The notes under the pieces: model-generated
Told to the model about the DNA's origin: nothing
What the model saw: the letters and a program-made list of their open reading frames with translations, nothing else
The model's database searches: none
In this document: piece after piece, positions 25,361-35,714 of the stretch
Layout of the letters: each line of letters opens with the position of its first letter
Position numbering within the stretch: position 1 is the first letter of the stretch
Program-made: the position numbers and the translations under genes
DNA from: Ahaetulla prasina
Lineage: Eukaryota > Chordata > Lepidosauria > Squamata > Colubridae
Direction of reading: 5' to 3'
Length of the DNA: 64,000 nucleotides
Assembly: GCF_028640845.1 (NCBI RefSeq)
Contig: NC_080541.1
Location: forward strand, 176,008,502-176,072,501

Positions 25361-25453
25361 GGAAGGAAGGAAGGAAGGAAGGAAGGAAGGAAGGAAGGAA
25401 GGAAGGAAGGAAGGAAGGAAGGAAGGAAGGAAGGAAGGAAGGAAGGAAGGAAG
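25361..25453. repeat. (GGAA)n tetranucleotide array
   Basis: About 23 perfect copies of GGAA. Gly-Arg-Lys-Glu open frames across it are artefacts. GGAA is also the ETS-factor core, so a long array can bind ETS proteins, but nothing here shows that it does. Confidence 0.98.
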
Positions 25454-27211
25454 TTAGTTTAAGCAAAGCTCCAGAGAATTATGGAGAGTGCATATTATTG
25501 TCCGCTGTTAATTTATTCTTTCAGCAGTAGAGATGGACACTGGTTATATTGACAATGCTTGGCCGAAGGTCACCTAGTAATTTAAATTTGCATCTCACTT
25601 TTGCTTTGGCATTCACACAATTTCAGCATACTGATTGTTCATCTGCTTTACACTGAATATTTGCACATTTCAAAATTATCCAAAAATTCTTATTTTATCA
25701 ATATCATACTGTATTCTGGAAAATGTAGGTTAATGTAGTGTGACTATTCAAATTGTGTGCACACACACTTTGTGTGTGGGCAGACCTGGGCAGTTTACAG
25801 CTCCAGGACCATATCCAGCCTTTTAGCTGTTCCTGCCCACATGAAGTCAATCGGAAATTAGAAATCAGATGTAAATAAATGTATGCCATGCATGCAATAC
25901 AACTGTATTGCTTTTATTTTGAAGGCAACTATTTTTTTCAATTTACATACTGAAAAAATGCATTAGTACCTACACACCTTCAAAGCTCTATTGATTCAGC
26001 CCTCTACAACAGTTCCTTGGGAAAATTAATTGCCCACCCCGAGTATACACTATCTTCAACTAGCCTGTTGACATTAAAATAAGTATCTCTCTACATATAT
26101 AAGCACAGGCATGGATTGCTAATAACACATGCATAACCATCCTTTTTTTAAATTCTTCTTGTTTTGATATTTTATTAATTTCATGAAACATTACTAGAAG
26201 TGTTTTACTCAACCAAACAAGCAAAAAATGAACCCTTAGAAGCCAATGAAGCTTGGAATAGCCTTCCACAAACTAATACCATAACCTGGAACATATTCAT
26301 AGAGAAGTATAATATCCTTTTAGGTTTGGCTTTGCTCCTGATTGTTCTCATGATATTATGTATTTTGGGAAGCTGAAATGATTCCTTTAGGTTCTACTTT
26401 ATGAAAGTATGAAAAACTCAGGAAAAAAAGATTTTCCTTGTATTGCAAGTTTTAAAATCTGCTGCATTTCTGCAGCCCTTGTGAATGGCCCACATTGCCA
26501 GGAGGAAGGATTCTTGCCTCATTCTGCTTCCCAGTTTCCGTGCTCAAGTCAGCTGCACACAATTACAGTGCTCTGGCTGCACTGGCTCTACCCGCCATAA
26601 ATTCTCTGTTGTGTTCCTGAGTGTGTCTTTTCTTAGAATTTACCATCCTTTACTTGTCCCATCAGTCACCAATTCAGCCATCAAAACAACATACAACTAC
26701 AGTTAGGACTACAGAGAATACTATCTAACTGCAAAATTATTGGCATGTTATCATTCCGCCATCATAAATCAAAGAGGCTGTTTAATATAATAGACAACAG
26801 GTGCCATAAGCAGTGGAAAATTTGGGGCTATGGGTAGGGGGTTCAATGGTTTCATTTAATATTTTGGACAATCTACTTTCCCGATAGTTTCCCTTCATTG
26901 CAGTTTTTCAGATTTGTTTTGGTAAATCATCAGAGAAAAGCTAGTTGTTAAGTTACAAGAGAGAAAAAAAAGAATTGAAAAAAAAATCTGTGTGGTAGGC
27001 TTGATAACATGTTGTTCTATTTTGTTCCTCTATTACTAACAATAGTTCAGGTATACTACATTATCACATACATTTTACACTTATGGTGGCCAGCTGGAGA
27101 TGTGGAAGTTGAACAACTGTTGTGTAAAACACTGCATGCTGATATTGGCAGAGAACTAAAAATAATGACAAGTCGACTGTTGGTTTCAAAGTGGTTTGTA
27201 AAGGACTGGGA
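25454..27211. other. Intronic sequence, nothing recognised
   Basis: No exon or clear repeat family. Open frames are short and without motifs. Confidence 0.45.
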
Positions 27212-27291
27212 GAGTGTTTCTCAGTCTAAACAATGTTAAGATAGGTGGACTTCAATTTTCAGACTGAGATTGCTCAGACTGAAACACACTG
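27212..27291. mobile_element. Short palindromic hAT MITE (CAGTGTTTCTCA family)
   Basis: An 80 bp element opens with GAGTGTTTCTCAGTCT and closes with the inverse AGACTGAAACACACTG. The flanking octamers GACTGGGA and GTCTGGGA match at 7 of 8. The interior retains GGTGGACTTCAATTTTC, the core shared with the palindromic MITEs at 42404 and 61308. Confidence 0.7.
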
Positions 27292-28446
27292 GTCTGGGAA
27301 GTAGATGCCAGTAGTTTAAAGATACCCTGAAGTGTACTGTAACACTTAAAAATGCACCAGAGACCTAGAGAAAAACACACACAGAGAGCTAAGATAGATA
27401 GAAATTACAACTGATACATAATCATTCTCTCACTTAAGTTTCCAGAAGAGAAACTACTTAATAGCTTATTTTAGCTACTTATTTTAACTATGTTCCTTTA
27501 TCCCTTCATTCTCTTCCAATGAATAACTTTTTGAAAAAAACACTGGAAACTTGCTCTTCACTACTGATATTCCTCAACTATTTCCATAACACACAGAGCA
27601 TATCAGACACACTGGATTTCCCCTGTAGTCACTGTAGCATAATGTAGTTTTTTTTCCTCTCTTTCACACACATAATTATCTACTATAATGAAGGTTGTTT
27701 TTCTAAGTAACACTTACCGTATATTATGTGCTGATCATACTGCATCAATAAAACCAATAATAAGGAAAAACGCATTTTTAAGTAGACACCCATTTTAAAG
27801 ATGATGGCATATAATTTTATTAGCATCTATTTACAAATAGGCATGATAAAATCTTTTTGAAAAGAAATGCCATGCAGACATGCAAATACAGGACTTGTGA
27901 TAGCAAACACAAAAAAATCTCAGATGCAAAAGAGTGTTTTGAAAAAGGCAGATGTTTAAAGAAGATGCTGGTGGCTCCCTATAGGAAGAGGTCTTCAAAG
28001 AGCCCCTGGCGTTACATACTTCTCAGCGGGGAAGGAGAGCTTGCACAAGATGAAACACAAATAAATGATTGCCAGTACAAAAGATACACACTGAAAACCT
28101 GAAAGCTCACATTGGCCAGCTGTGCTTTCACTGGCACCTGGACATAAACAAGACATAACATTAACTCAGCTTGGATATTGTGAAACTAGGTACATATTTG
28201 AAAAATGCCTAACTAGACTTTAATTGGAATAGCCATCCTCTGAATCACTGTATCATATCCACTCAAAGGTTTGTTAATAGAAAGCCAGCCTTTCTCCATT
28301 TACCCTGAAGAATATTTCTTTCATGTATTTAAATGGGAAGAGAAAGAGAAAAAGCAGGGGGAAATCTTGCTTCATTTCTCTTTTGCAGAGTATTTTTGCT
28401 ACAGCCAGTCTTGGTTTCTATCATGGATGTTATTTATCAGCCAGGA
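27292..28446. other. Intronic sequence, nothing recognised
   Basis: AT-rich intron without exon or clear repeat. Confidence 0.45.
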
Positions 28447-28765
28447 CAGTGGTGGGTTTCAATTTTTTTTTTTACTACCGGTTCTGTGGGCGTGGCTTGG
28501 TGGGCGTGGCAGGGGAAGGATACTGTAAAATCTCCATTCCCACCCCACTCCAGGGGAAGGATACTGTAAAATCTCCATTCCCTCTCCAATCCAGGGGAAG
28601 GTTACTGCAAAATCCCCATTTCCTCCCGATAAGCTAGGACTTGGGAGGCAGAGAATAGATGGGGGTGGGGCCAGTCAGAATTTTTACTATTGGTTCTCCG
28701 AACTACTCAAAATTTCCGCTACTGGTTCTCCAGAACTGGGCAGAACCTGCTAAAATCCACCTCTG
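28447..28765. mobile_element. hAT-type MITE with perfect 8 bp target duplication
   Basis: A 319 bp element starts CAGTGGTGGGTTTCAA and ends AAATCCACCTCTG. It is flanked on both sides by AGCCAGGA (28439..28446 and 28766..28773), a perfect 8 bp duplication, the hallmark of hAT transposition. Inside, the ACCGGTTCTGTGGGCGTGGC block is followed by three direct copies of a roughly 45 bp unit starting AGGGGAAGG (28512, 28552, 28593) and then ACTGGTTCTCC motifs. No transposase. Confidence 0.92.
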
Positions 28766-29659
28766 AGCCAGGAACATTAATGATAGTCGAGAAGATTGAC
28801 TAGGTATGTTAAAAACAAGGTGTGGTGCATCTTAAATCCCACTGGCTCTAATCAAAGCTTGTTCAGAATATGTTTAATTTTCCTATTGAATCAAGGTGGT
28901 GTCTGGTAACGCTTTTTCCAACTAACTAATTTTATCAAAAGCTATAAGCATTTGTGAACTGCAGTTTCAATAAAATCTGTTACTCCCAAAAGATATTAGC
29001 AGACACTCTCTCATGTTTTGCTACCATAGACTAACATGGCTTTCTTCCTACAATGTCTCGAATCCCAGAAACGTAAAATGCTCAACTTTGGCTGAACTAT
29101 ACTGTTTATCTTCAATCCCATTTATTTCCAATCCCATTTAACTGAGAGAAGAATTTGGATTTAAGTTCCTAGATGGTAAGTTAGCTTGCTTGTGTGCCCT
29201 TAAGACCAGTCTTCAAAAATAAGGAGCTACCAATTTTGCAGAGCTGCTGTTCTCTAGTTGCCACAGTCCCTCCAGCCTGTGTGATGCCATTCTTTCTGAT
29301 GCTGAGGGGGTCTTGGCACTTCTGCAGCGTCACAAGAAATTGGCAGCGAGACTGAGATATAGCAGCCAGTAAAAACAGCGAGAAAGGCGCGGGGAGCAAC
29401 GAGGCGTCTGATGATTCTGGATGTTATCAGTTAAAAAGAACATTCTCTGCTTGAGAAGCAACGAAGCCATGACAGCAGCTGCCCAAGGAGCAAAACAAAC
29501 AAACAAACAAACAAACATTTTTAATTTATCCTGAACTGGAAATAGCCCACCACTAGTCATTTTTCCCACCTTTGTGTTTTCAACATACCAGCAGATGCAA
29601 GGTAGCTCAGGCATTCTCCCTTCCCTTTTTTTCTGCTCCCCCACCCCCATTCAGAAAGT
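28766..29659. other. Intronic sequence with a small (AAAC)n run
   Basis: Six AAAC units lie at 29493..29517. Otherwise there is no exon or repeat family. The frame at 29330..29650 has no motif. Confidence 0.45.
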
Positions 29660-29990
29660 AACAACAATCCACCAAGCACTAATTAATATTTAATTTACTG
29701 CAAAATGTACTTATTATTTTCAAGTAATTGGCCGGATGCACAGCTGTGGCCACTAATGAAGAGAGAGAGGAGCAAAATGAGGGGAGGAGGAGGGGTGACA
29801 GAGGGGCGTCTCTCTTTTTTCTCTCTTCCCTTCTCTGATCACATCATGTTGCTAAGCTTTAAAGTGCATAATAAGTAAACACTAATTACTTTTTTTCTTT
29901 AAAAAAAAATATAAAAATGCCTGCCGTTGCTTCTGGGTCATGTTGGGCTTATTGCTCTTTGATTGTTTTATTACAGTAGTGCTAATAAGT
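29660..29990. other. Candidate conserved non-coding element
   Basis: Repeat-free sequence with clustered AT-core motifs (CTAATTAATATTTAATTTAC near 29679, GTAAACACTAATTACTTT near 29876) flanking a purine/pyrimidine-rich centre at 29760..29840. This is typical of vertebrate intronic enhancers in appearance only. Confidence 0.4.
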
Positions 29991-31207
29991 GAAGAAAACA
30001 CTTAAAAAACCTGGGTTTTTTGGAAAGGTGCTGGAAAAATGTCCCCAAAATACTGAACAACGCAGTGAACCCTCACTGTGGAAAAAAACACACCAAGCAG
30101 TGACCATTTGTTATGGCTGCCTCAATAGATTGCTCATATATCGGATTGTTGGTGCTTTCTGTGATGGCTTTGTCTCAGTCTCTGAGTTACTGGCTTGCAA
30201 CTCTTTTCAGGCTGGAAAATATTATTTTAGTGGCTAATAAAGGAAAGGTCTGGTTGTTAATTGGTAAGGACCTAGGCAAGTTCTCCGAAGGGGCACATTC
30301 ATTTGGCAAAAACATATTCCTGGGAAAAGAGCCAGATCAGAGTTAGCAGGCTCAAATGTATGCATGGAATACAGTTGAACATTTTGGAGTGACCAGTCTG
30401 ATAGAGAAAATAACTGGATTCATACCCGTATAAGCCATGGTTTCACTAAGGCTTACTGAACAAACCACAATGGGATGAGTTGGAAAAATTAGCAAAAACT
30501 AAACAAAATTGACTGTCTCTTGTAATATGTGAGCCAATTATGTGTGATTTCTGAAGTTTGTGGGACTTTGGAAAAACTTCTCCAGGATTTTGGGAAAGAG
30601 TATGGATTTTTAATATTAAAATATGAGTTAAGAGGAACTTACAATACATTATATATGACATACACAGAATTGATACATGAATATAAACGACTGTATAACA
30701 GCAGCCATCTGAGTTAAGTCAGTACATATATTTTGGCTAGACTTAGGATTCAATAAATGTACATTCCAACTTTTGGTAAAACATGTTGGTGTAATTTATT
30801 TTTAACTGAGGCAAGCTATTATCACTCACCAGTCAAGAAACAAAACTATTTTATAAAGGATTATCTTTCCAGAAAGTTAGATAACTTATCTGGTTATCTG
30901 TGGGACCATATATTCTGAGTAAAATATGCTCACCCAAGATATGTAGGCACCAAATCCTCACCTACTCCTATGAAATGCAGCAGGAGTAAATTTGGAGGTG
31001 AAAAGTTATTCTGTCCTGTGAAGTGATAGTACCACTTTTAATTTTTAGGAAGGTACCTAAACCTTGGCTGTTGTGGAAAGCTCTTTGGGACAGAAAAGCT
31101 GAGAAAAATAGATGTTATCTGGGATGAGTAATGGGTACTGGGAATAGGATTGGTATGTTGATTATATAGTTTATATTTTTCAAATACACATTTTATTACA
31201 TTTGTTC
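29991..31207. other. Intronic sequence, nothing recognised
   Basis: No exon or clear repeat. The two overlapping plus frames at 29989..30346 lack motifs. Confidence 0.45.
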
Positions 31208-32070
31208 CAGTAGTGGGTTTTAACCGGTGTTACCTCCAGTTCGCTTCACGCACACACTTTGCATGCGCTTTGCATTGGGGTGAAATGCTCCTCGTTCGTA
31301 CCGGATCACCTGATTCGGTAGCGATGGCGGCGGGTGGTTCGGAGAACCGGTAGCAAAAATCCCTGCCCCCCCCCATGCCCAGCTGAGCCACGCGACCATC
31401 AGAGGGTTTTTTTTTACTTTTAAAAGCATTTTTTCTTCAGCTTTTACTTTTAAAAGTAAAAAAAAAAGCCTCTGATGATCGTGCAGCTCATCTGGGATTG
31501 CCAGAATCTTTTAAAAGCATATTTTCTACAACCTCTTCGGCTGAAGAGGCTGTTAAAAATGCTTTTAAAAGGTTCTGGTGATCAGGCAATTCAGCTGAGA
31601 TCATCTGAACCCTTTAAAAGCTTTTAAAAGGCTCCTCTGGCTGAGTTGCCTGATCATCAGAGGCTTTTAAAAGCATTTTTTTACAACCTCTGCGGCATAA
31701 GAAAAAATGCTTTTAAAAGTAAAAAAAAGGTTGGCCACGCCCACCCAGTCACATTAACCCCACCAAGCCACGGCCACAGAACCGGCAGTAACAAATTTTA
31801 TATTTCATCCCTGCTTTGCACGCGCGTGCTCACTTCACTTGCACACCAAACTTACACTCCACACAGGCACATTGCATTTCGGAACAGCTGAGGGTCGGCA
31901 ATCCACTCTGCCTTTCAGCTGGGCTAAAAACAACCAAATACAGGTATGTATAATGCAGGGGCGGGCAGATGGGCCCAGCTGACAGTCAGAGCGAACTGGT
32001 TCGCTCTTAGCTCACCATTGCCGCTAACGGCTCACCCGAACCGGGGAAAACCGGTAGAAACCCACCACTG
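31208..32070. mobile_element. hAT-type non-autonomous element, 863 bp
   Basis: Starts CAGTAGTGGGTTTTAACCGG and ends CCGGTAGAAACCCACCACTG. The flanking octamers ATTTGTTC and GTTTGTAC match at 6 of 8. The interior carries many copies of the palindrome CTTTTAAAAG between 31415 and 31725, arranged so that 31405..31440 and 31695..31732 are inverted copies, which gives a large imperfect hairpin. Shared blocks AACCGGTAGCAAAAATCCCT and CCACGCCCACCCAGTCAC link it to the element at 59046. No transposase ORF. Confidence 0.88.
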
Positions 32071-32689
32071 GTTTGTACTATTAATGGACTTTTATGCTAC
32101 TTAGCTCTGATTGATTGAAACAACATATGTGTAGGAAGAGTTACTATCAGTCTAAAACATTAAAAACCAAGGAGCTTATTAATTACATTATAGAGCTTTC
32201 AGAAAAAAAGAACAATGTTTTTTCTGAATTTGATAACTGCAAACTGGAAACAGGGAGACACTTCAAAGTTACCATACTATGGAATACTGTTTTATCTTAG
32301 AATTGTCCTTGCTTTTACTTTAAATGGGTAAGCATTCACAACATTATTCTTCCACTTGTAACCCAGACACTTTGGAAACTTTTTCAGTTCTAAGTTTGTT
32401 ACTGTAAGACAGGTTGATTCACTTGTTTTTCTAATTGTATTGTGTTGTCCTGTTCAGAAGCTTGATAGTCACTGATATTTTTGAACATCTATTAGAAGTC
32501 TTACTTTTATAACCTACAGGCAGTTCACAAAGATGTGAAGACCTTATCTATATATCCCCACAACACTAAAAGGCTATAACTCTGAAGGAATTTTACTTGT
32601 CATTGTAAGAGACAGTAAATTATGGTGAAAATTTTATCTGGAATTTTTTTGAGTTCCTTATGTCACTGTCTAAGCTGACGTGATTCAGA
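32071..32689. other. Intronic sequence, nothing recognised
   Basis: AT-rich intron without exon or clear repeat. Confidence 0.45.
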
Positions 32690-32885
32690 CAATATTTATT
32701 TGATTTATATCCCACTTGTTTTTGAAACTCAATACGGCATACATAGCACTCCTTCCTTTGGTTTTTTTTTTCACCACACAGAGGAAGATTGGGTTGAGAG
32801 ACAGTTATAGGTCCAAAATCAGACAGTGAACGTCCGTAGCTGAGAGAGAAATTAAACCCTTTAACCAATACACCACAGTGGCTAT
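32690..32885 (-). mobile_element. tRNA-derived SINE
   Basis: On the minus strand a degraded tRNA head (CACTGTGGTGTATTGGTTAA) leads into CACTGTCTGATTTTGGACC and AACTGTCTCTCAACCCAATC. It ends GTGGGATATAAATCAAATAA, the same layout as the copy at 10090. An A/T run near 32761..32770 interrupts it. Confidence 0.65.
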
Positions 32886-33394
32886 GAGATTACATTTGGT
32901 AGTTCTACATTTTCTGCTTAAAATTACTATGTTTTCCCATGCAGAACCATCACAGCAGATGTGCTTCCTACCACAGGATTCCTTTCTTCCAGTGGGCTGT
33001 TCTTCTTTGATTAACTCTTCAAATATTACTCTGACTAGATGGACGTGAGGGAAAGTCTCATCAGTAGGAGACCAACAGCCGGTTGTTAAGAACTAGTCAT
33101 AAAATAAGGACCACTGAAACTCTGAGGGAGATCAGCAAATAATAGCAAGCATGTCTCAAGAAGCCTGTGTGAGTCTTAAAGATTTGGAGATAAAGAACTA
33201 CTGCATGTCTGGATTGTTTAATTAAGTGAAGATGTTGCCATACACATGCAAAACATACAGTATTCATATAATGACTTAGACACAAATATGTTCTCCATTT
33301 TCAGCACACATTTCCCAGTCAAATGAGCAAATTCTTGCAAGAGCAATACTATAAAAAGTGGAATCCTTCCATGTTTCACCTACGGTGTTCCTTT
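32886..33394. other. Intronic sequence, nothing recognised
   Basis: No exon or clear repeat family. Confidence 0.45.
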
Positions 33395-33753
33395 TTGTGC
33401 CTTCCAGTCAGTTGTGGAATCCTAGTGACTTCCTGGATAAATCCCTGCTGTTTCCAATAAAGGAGAATATTCGTAGCTCAGGGTTGAAATTAGGGGTTTA
33501 CTACCACACTCCTTACCAGCACAGGTGATGTTACCTAGTTTGGGTAATGAAATGTCTACAAGAAAACAAGCAAGCTCAGAGTGCACCAAGGACCCCTGCT
33601 GTTTTCTTGGCAAGCTTTTAGAAGTGGTTTGCCATTGCCTGCTTCCTAGGACTGAGAGACAGTGACTGGCCAAAGACCATCCAGTTGGCTTCATGCCTAA
33701 GGCAGGTCTAGAACTCTCCCATAATCTGGTCCTTAACCACTACATCAAACTGG
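33395..33753 (-). mobile_element. Sauria-type SINE, interrupted
   Basis: On the minus strand the tRNA-like head (CCAGTTTGATGTAGTGGTTA, 33753 downward) is followed by TTCTAGACCTGCCTTAGGC, GCCAACTGGATGGTC, CAGTCACTGTCTCTCAG and GCAATGGCAAACCACTTC. The tail reads GTCACTAGGATTCC and AACTGACTGGAAGGCAC, which resembles the BovB LINE end. This matches the tRNA-body-BovB-tail plan of Sauria SINEs. The element is split by a Penelope-like insertion at 33454..33593, and a hAT MITE begins 9 bp beyond its head. Confidence 0.75.
33454..33593 (+). mobile_element. Penelope-like 3' end nested in the Sauria SINE
   Basis: A 140 bp fragment contains GTAGCTCAGGGTTGAAA, GATGTTACCTAGTTTGGGTA and GAGTGCACCAAGGAC. 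It is flanked by a direct 11 bp repeat, CCCTGCTGTTT (33443..33453 and 33594..33604), which restores a continuous SINE when removed once. It is therefore a 5'-truncated retrotransposition into the SINE. The same family occurs at 11245. Confidence 0.8.
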
Positions 33754-33762
33754 AACTTTTGT

Positions 33763-34056
33763 CAGTGGTGAAATCCAATTTTTTTTTACTACCGGTTCTG
33801 TGGCCTTGGCTTGGTGGGCATGGTGTGATTTGGTGGGCATGGCAGGGGAAGGTTATTGCAAAATCTCCATTCCCACCTCACTCCTGGGGGAAGGATATTG
33901 CAAATTCTCCATTCCCATCCCACTCTGGGACCAGCCAGAGGTGGTATTTGCCGGTTCTCTGAACTACTCAAAATTTCCGCAGCCAGTTCTCCAAACTGCT
34001 CAAAATTTCCGCTACCGGTTCTCTAGAACCTGTCAGAACCTGCTGGATTTCACCCG
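33763..34056. mobile_element. hAT-type MITE, CAGTGGTGAAATCC ends
   Basis: A 294 bp element, close kin of 28447..28765: it starts CAGTGGTGAAATCCAA, carries ACTACCGGTTCTGTGG and two copies of the AGGGGAAGG-type unit, and ends GCTGGATTTCACCCG. The flanking octamers ACTTTTGT and TCTTTTAT match at 6 of 8. The right terminus has lost its final bases. Confidence 0.82.
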
Positions 34057-34730
34057 TCTTTTATACAATGTAAAACAGTAATAGTTAAGGCTATGCAGCA
34101 CTTTGTTTTCAAAGGTAAAAAAACTACCTTGGGTTGCAAACATAGTATCATTTACAACTCCTTAAAAGACCTATGTCTTTTCCAGGAGTCATACAGTCAC
34201 TCTACACCGCTGCCATGTTAAGCTATGAAAAAATGTTTTATGGAGTTATAGATACATTTGCACCTTTGCACGCTTCAAAATTCTTTTTTGCCTTTGAATC
34301 TGATGTACTTTCTGGCCCTAGTAATGTAAAGGAATGTGTAGAAAACCGTGAAGAAGAAATGCAGGAACAGTTAAAGCAGATGTTGCTATTACTATATTTG
34401 CCAAGGGAGCTTATATGGAAGACTGGCATTTCCGTAAACAAAGGCCTTGAAAATATGTTTTTACTATGATAGCTGTTGAAAAGAATGCTTTCCTGTAAGA
34501 TATGTGTTGACAGGAGACTCGATCATATTTATCAACTTTTGAATAAGCATGACATGAAAGTTCTACTCGTGTTTAGATTTTAGAAGGTAAAATTCCATTG
34601 AGTTGAATATGACTTCTACTGCTTTCCACCTAAACATAATAAATGGTGCTGGTGTAACTTTTCACTCCTTTTCTATGCTTACCCTAAAAGCAAAACTACA
34701 ATAGATGGTTATGTATTTTATAGTTTAGCC
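34057..34730. other. Intronic sequence, no gene recognised
   Basis: A 98-codon plus frame (34173..34469) is the only sizeable ORF. It has no recognisable domain, no splice evidence and ordinary AT-rich composition, so I do not call it. Confidence 0.4.
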
Positions 34731-34833
34731 CAATGATTCTCAATCTCAGCAACTTTTTAAAAAGTGTGGTTTTTCAGCTCCCATGATGTGGCTGAAGATA
34801 AATCTTAAAAATTGCTGAGGTTGAAACACACTG
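34731..34833. mobile_element. Palindromic hAT MITE with perfect 8 bp target duplication
   Basis: A 103 bp element opens CAATGATTCTCAATCTCAGC and closes with the inverse GCTGAGGTTGAAACACACTG. It is flanked on both sides by GTTTAGCC (34723..34730 and 34834..34841), a perfect octamer duplication. It belongs to the same broad family as 27212 and 42404. Confidence 0.9.
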
Positions 34834-34938
34834 GTTTAGCCCTTAGCCCTGGACCTTCCTAATTTCTTCCTCCCCAGTACTAATGTAATCAGATCCAACT
34901 CAAATTAATGGGACTAATCTAGACTTATATAACATTAC

Positions 34939-35714
34939 AAGTAGTCTTTGCTTAATGACCCTAGGTGGGACTTGAAACAAAGCAGTTGTTAGGCAAAACA
35001 TCACATTACCACACTGCTTAGTAAGGTCTGGTAGTCCTGGTTGTGGTCATTAGGCCAGGACTATGCCTTCGTTAAGCAAGGACCTTATGCGTCTCCTGTT
35101 CTACCATGTTCACCTCAGCTTCAAATCTCGTCACCTCCTATCTCTCCTTCCATCTCTGCCCTTTTGGCTTCCCTATACATGGCCACACTTGCTGCCCTGG
35201 ACCTCTACTGTCCTGCACTTTTGCCTCCCTCACCTCCAGCTGACCCTTATTGGCTTCTTCCTCCTGTTGATTACAAGGTGTGCCTGGTCTGGCCCTTGGG
35301 AAGGCCTCATGCCTGATCTGACTCTTGAAAAGGCCTCATGCCTGGTCTGGCTCTTGAAAAGGCCTCATGTGGCCAGCAACTGTCTCACAAAGGACCATGT
35401 GGGACACACCTCTTCAGTAGTGGAAGGAAGAAGACCATAAAGGTCAGCTGGAGTTTAGGGCGGAGTGCAGGATATCAGAGGTGGCAGAGAACAGGGTAGC
35501 CAAAAGAACAAAGATCAGGGAATATAGGCAAGTAGGGGAGTTGAAGGGCCCCCTTCAAATGCAGGTGGGCTGCCAAATGCCTGAATTTTGATCACATGAC
35601 CATAGGGGTGCTGCAACAGCTGCAGCTTCAAGGATCAGTTGTATATATCATTTGTTCAGTGCCATTGTGACTTTGAAGTTACTGAACAAATGGTCACTAA
35701 GCAAGGATTACCTG
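34939..35714. mobile_element. TIR DNA element (AGGTAGTCCT family), with interior expansion
   Basis: The ends (CAAGTAGTCTTTGCTTAATG at left, AAGCAAGGATTACCTG at right) are inverted and match the family seen at 15009. TA lies immediately outside both ends, consistent with a Tc1/mariner-type target. The interior 35060..35560 is not part of the usual short element and may be an insertion. It contains a 30 bp minisatellite. Segments near 35565..35700 (GATCACATGACCATAGGGG) belong to the MITE. Confidence 0.6.
35284..35369. repeat. Minisatellite, three roughly 30 bp units
   Basis: Three consecutive copies of a unit ending AAGGCCTCATG (TGGTCTGGCYCTTGRRAAGG core) lie inside the TIR element at 34939. 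Confidence 0.85.

Noticed and set aside
25271..25530. Gly-Arg-Lys-Glu repeat protein
   Set aside because: Artefact of the GGAA array.
34173..34469. 98-codon plus frame near the palindromic MITE
   Set aside because: No recognisable motif, ordinary AT-rich composition and no splice evidence; consistent with chance.
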